From GCA-002050365 sp038235165 (GTDB taxonomy: Bacteria; Acidobacteriota; Blastocatellia; Pyrinomonadales; Pyrinomonadaceae): a stretch of DNA of 64,000 nucleotides. Made by a program: the position numbers and the translations under genes. The notes below the pieces were generated by a model. That model had not been told where the DNA came from, made no database searches, and worked only from the letters and a program-made list of their open reading frames with translations. The stretch spans positions 1-64,000 of the forward strand of contig JBBSUG010000015.1 of assembly GCA_038235165.1 (NCBI GenBank). The letters are read 5' to 3'. Of the stretch, positions 62,502 to 64,000 are shown one piece after another; position 1 is the first letter of the stretch, and each line of letters starts with the position of its first letter.

Positions 62502-64000
62502 TTCGATTCTTTAAATTCAATTGTCGGCGTTTGCTCTAAATTTGCTTTTTCAAAACTGCCGCCCTTTTGTTTTCCCGTTACGCGGTCGTGAATTTCTGAA
62601 ATACTCTTTTCAGAAGTCTGCAAAAATGGTTTCGGGTACACTCCCATAAAAATCATCAACAACACGAGCGGCGTAATCAATCCGATTTCGCGCCAGCTTA
62701 AATCCTTTAACGTCTTATTTTTCGGGTTAGTGATTTTGCCGAAGAAAACGCGCTGCACCATCCACAGCAGATAAATCGCCGCGAAAATAACACCGGTTCC
62801 GGCAAACATTGTCGCAACGTAATTCCAGTTGACCGAACTGGTAATGTCGAGCGCGGTTGATGTCCACATTCCGATCATTATTAGAAACTCACCGACGAAA
62901 CCGTTGAGCAGCGGCAAACCGATGGAAGCCATCGTCGTAAAGACGAAAATAGTCGCGTAAAGCGGCATCACATTGGCAATGCCGCCGTATTCCGTGATTG
63001 CCCGCGTGTGCCGCCGTTCGTAAATAAAGCCGACGAGCAAAAATAACGCTCCGGTGGCGATACCGTGGTTGAGCATTTGATATAGTGCGCCCTGCATTCC
63101 GATTTCGGTGAACGAAAAAATTCCTAAAATGACAAACCCCATATGGGCGACGGACGAATATGCGACGAGCCGTTTAATGTCCGGCTGCACCATTGCCACG
63201 AGTGCGCCGTAGATGATTCCGATAATCGCCAGAATGATAAACAGCCACGCCAGTTCACGCGACGCTTCGGGAAATAACACGAGATTAAACCGCATCAATC
63301 CGTAAGTTCCCATCTTTAACATCACGGCGGCGAGAATAACCGAACCGGCGGTGGGAGCTTCGGTATGCGCGTCGGGCAGCCAAGTGTGAAACGGAAACAG
63401 CGGAACTTTGATCGAAAACGCCAGTGCGAACGCGGCGAATAAAAGCAGCCCGGTTTCGTGTGAAAACAAAGGTTTTCCGGTTTTCAAAGTAGCGACGAGC
63501 GTCACATAATCGAATGTGCCAACAGTCGTGGCTTGAAGGTGCAGATAATAAAGCGCAATAATTGCCACGAGCATCAATAAACTGCCAAGTGCCGTGTAAA
63601 CAAAAAATTTGACCGCCGCGTAAATCCGATTTTCTCCGCCCCAGATGCCGATGAGAAAAAACATCGGCACGAGCGAAGCTTCAAAAAACAAATAAAACAC
63701 GAGCAGATCGAGCGACATAAACACGCCAAGCATCGCGCTTTCGAGCAGCAGCAGAAAAACGTAAAAAGCCGTTCTGCTTTTTTCCACCGCGTGCCACGTT
63801 GAAAGCACCGCAATCGGCATCATAAACGTCGTCAAAACAACCAGCCACAAACTCAAACCGTCAACGCCGACGTGATAATTCGTATTGATTGCTTTGATCC
63901 ACGGAATATTTTTCTCAAAATAAAACCCGTTCGCCGAAAGCGTGTTCGAGCCGAGCAAAAACAGCGAAATGAAAAAATTGACAACCGTGAATCCGAGCGT
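62498..64000 (-). CDS. nuoM: NADH-quinone oxidoreductase subunit M, 5' end cut off
   Basis: Antiporter-like proton-pumping subunit of complex I. About 500 residues are present, and the frame stays open to the window edge, so the start is missing; the TTG at 63958 is an internal Leu codon. YHVGVDGLSLWLVVLTTFMMPI, FFEASLVPMFFLIGIWGGENR, FSIKVPLFPFHTWLPDAHTEAPTAGSVILA and VAYSSVAHMGFVILGIFSF are conserved NuoM segments, with the Glu of FFEASLVP and Lys of SIKVPLFP. Upstream should lie nuoL. The C-terminal tail is hydrophilic and longer than usual. Confidence 0.95.
   Translation of the reverse strand, partial: TLGFTVVNFFISLFLLGSNTLSANGFYFEKNIPWIKAINTNYHVGVDGLSLWLVVLTTFMMPIAVLSTWHAVEKSRTAFYVFLLLLESAMLGVFMSLDLLVFYLFFEASLVPMFFLIGIWGGENRIYAAVKFFVYTALGSLLMLVAIIALYYLHLQATTVGTFDYVTLVATLKTGKPLFSHETGLLLFAAFALAFSIKVPLFPFHTWLPDAHTEAPTAGSVILAAVMLKMGTYGLMRFNLVLFPEASRELAWLFIILAIIGIIYGALVAMVQPDIKRLVAYSSVAHMGFVILGIFSFTEIGMQGALYQMLNHGIATGALFLLVGFIYERRHTRAITEYGGIANVMPLYATIFVFTTMASIGLPLLNGFVGEFLIMIGMWTSTALDITSSVNWNYVATMFAGTGVIFAAIYLLWMVQRVFFGKITNPKNKTLKDLSWREIGLITPLVLLMIFMGVYPKPFLQTSEKSISEIHDRVTGKQKGGSFEKANLEQTPTIEFKESK

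Noticed and set aside
63958..64000. nuoM start at the TTG at 63958
   Set aside because: The frame is open to the window edge and the upstream codons give a hydrophobic NuoM-like helix; 63958 is internal.

Overview
The window is chromosomal DNA of moderate GC from a Gram-negative, heterotrophic bacterium. LpxD, a heptosyltransferase-like GT9 enzyme, a TolC/CzcB efflux pair and a Wza-like export protein indicate a lipopolysaccharide-type outer membrane. NuoM/NuoN and a proton-translocating transhydrogenase indicate respiration. The mixture of a delta-60/dockerin/cohesin secreted protein, DUF5009 acyltransferase-like proteins, DUF4139, a secreted FecR-like protein and period-7 intergenic repeats suggests Acidobacteriota, probably Blastocatellia; this assignment is inference, because no rRNA is present. 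I see no prophage, CRISPR array or complete insertion sequence.

Layout: 1-2.4 kb efflux outer-membrane channel (truncated) and adaptor; 2.5-9.4 kb housekeeping block (ispE, tRNA-Gln, prs, rplY, pth, rpsF-rpsR-rplI, dnaB, DinB-like); 9.5-14.9 kb two DUF5009 paralogues flanking a DUF4139 protein and a small lipoprotein; 14.9-15.4 kb gene-free patch with a MITE-like element; 15.4-21.2 kb minus-strand group (lipoprotein, pntB-pntAB-pntAA, COG3178-type sugar kinase, atypical nucleotidyltransferase); 21.3-29.3 kb plus-strand group (hemD, alkaline-phosphatase-superfamily enzyme, UMF1 transporter, LOG protein, AIM24 protein, PTS enzyme I-like protein, polysaccharide export protein); 29.4-33.3 kb rnpB, RHH protein, TPR protein, PP0621-like protein, prepilin peptidase, FecR-like protein; 33.6-36.5 kb large secreted delta-60 protein; 36.8-41.7 kb tal-pgi-zwf and a MazG-like protein; 41.9-45.8 kb methionine/peroxide repair genes around an ATP-grasp enzyme; 45.9-56.7 kb Cax exchanger, SDR, lpxD, Uma2, priA, PBP1; 56.8-60.9 kb K+ channel, unknown membrane protein, epimerase, heptosyltransferase; 61-64 kb nuoN and nuoM (truncated).

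Working together: prs, tal, pgi and zwf link glucose-6-phosphate to NADPH and PRPP, and the transhydrogenase gives a second NADPH source. MsrA, a secreted peroxiredoxin and MsrB look like an oxidative-damage repair set. The sugar kinase and nucleotidyltransferase resemble the AmgK/MurU cell-wall recycling pair, but the nucleotidyltransferase lacks its usual metal-binding acidic residues.

The most unusual DNA-level signal is a dispersed family of intergenic elements built from degenerate 7-bp units, often as two inverted arms around a short spacer and often ending at a start or stop codon. A second family has period 10. A 124-bp TA-flanked inverted-repeat element sits beside what looks like a paralogous empty site.
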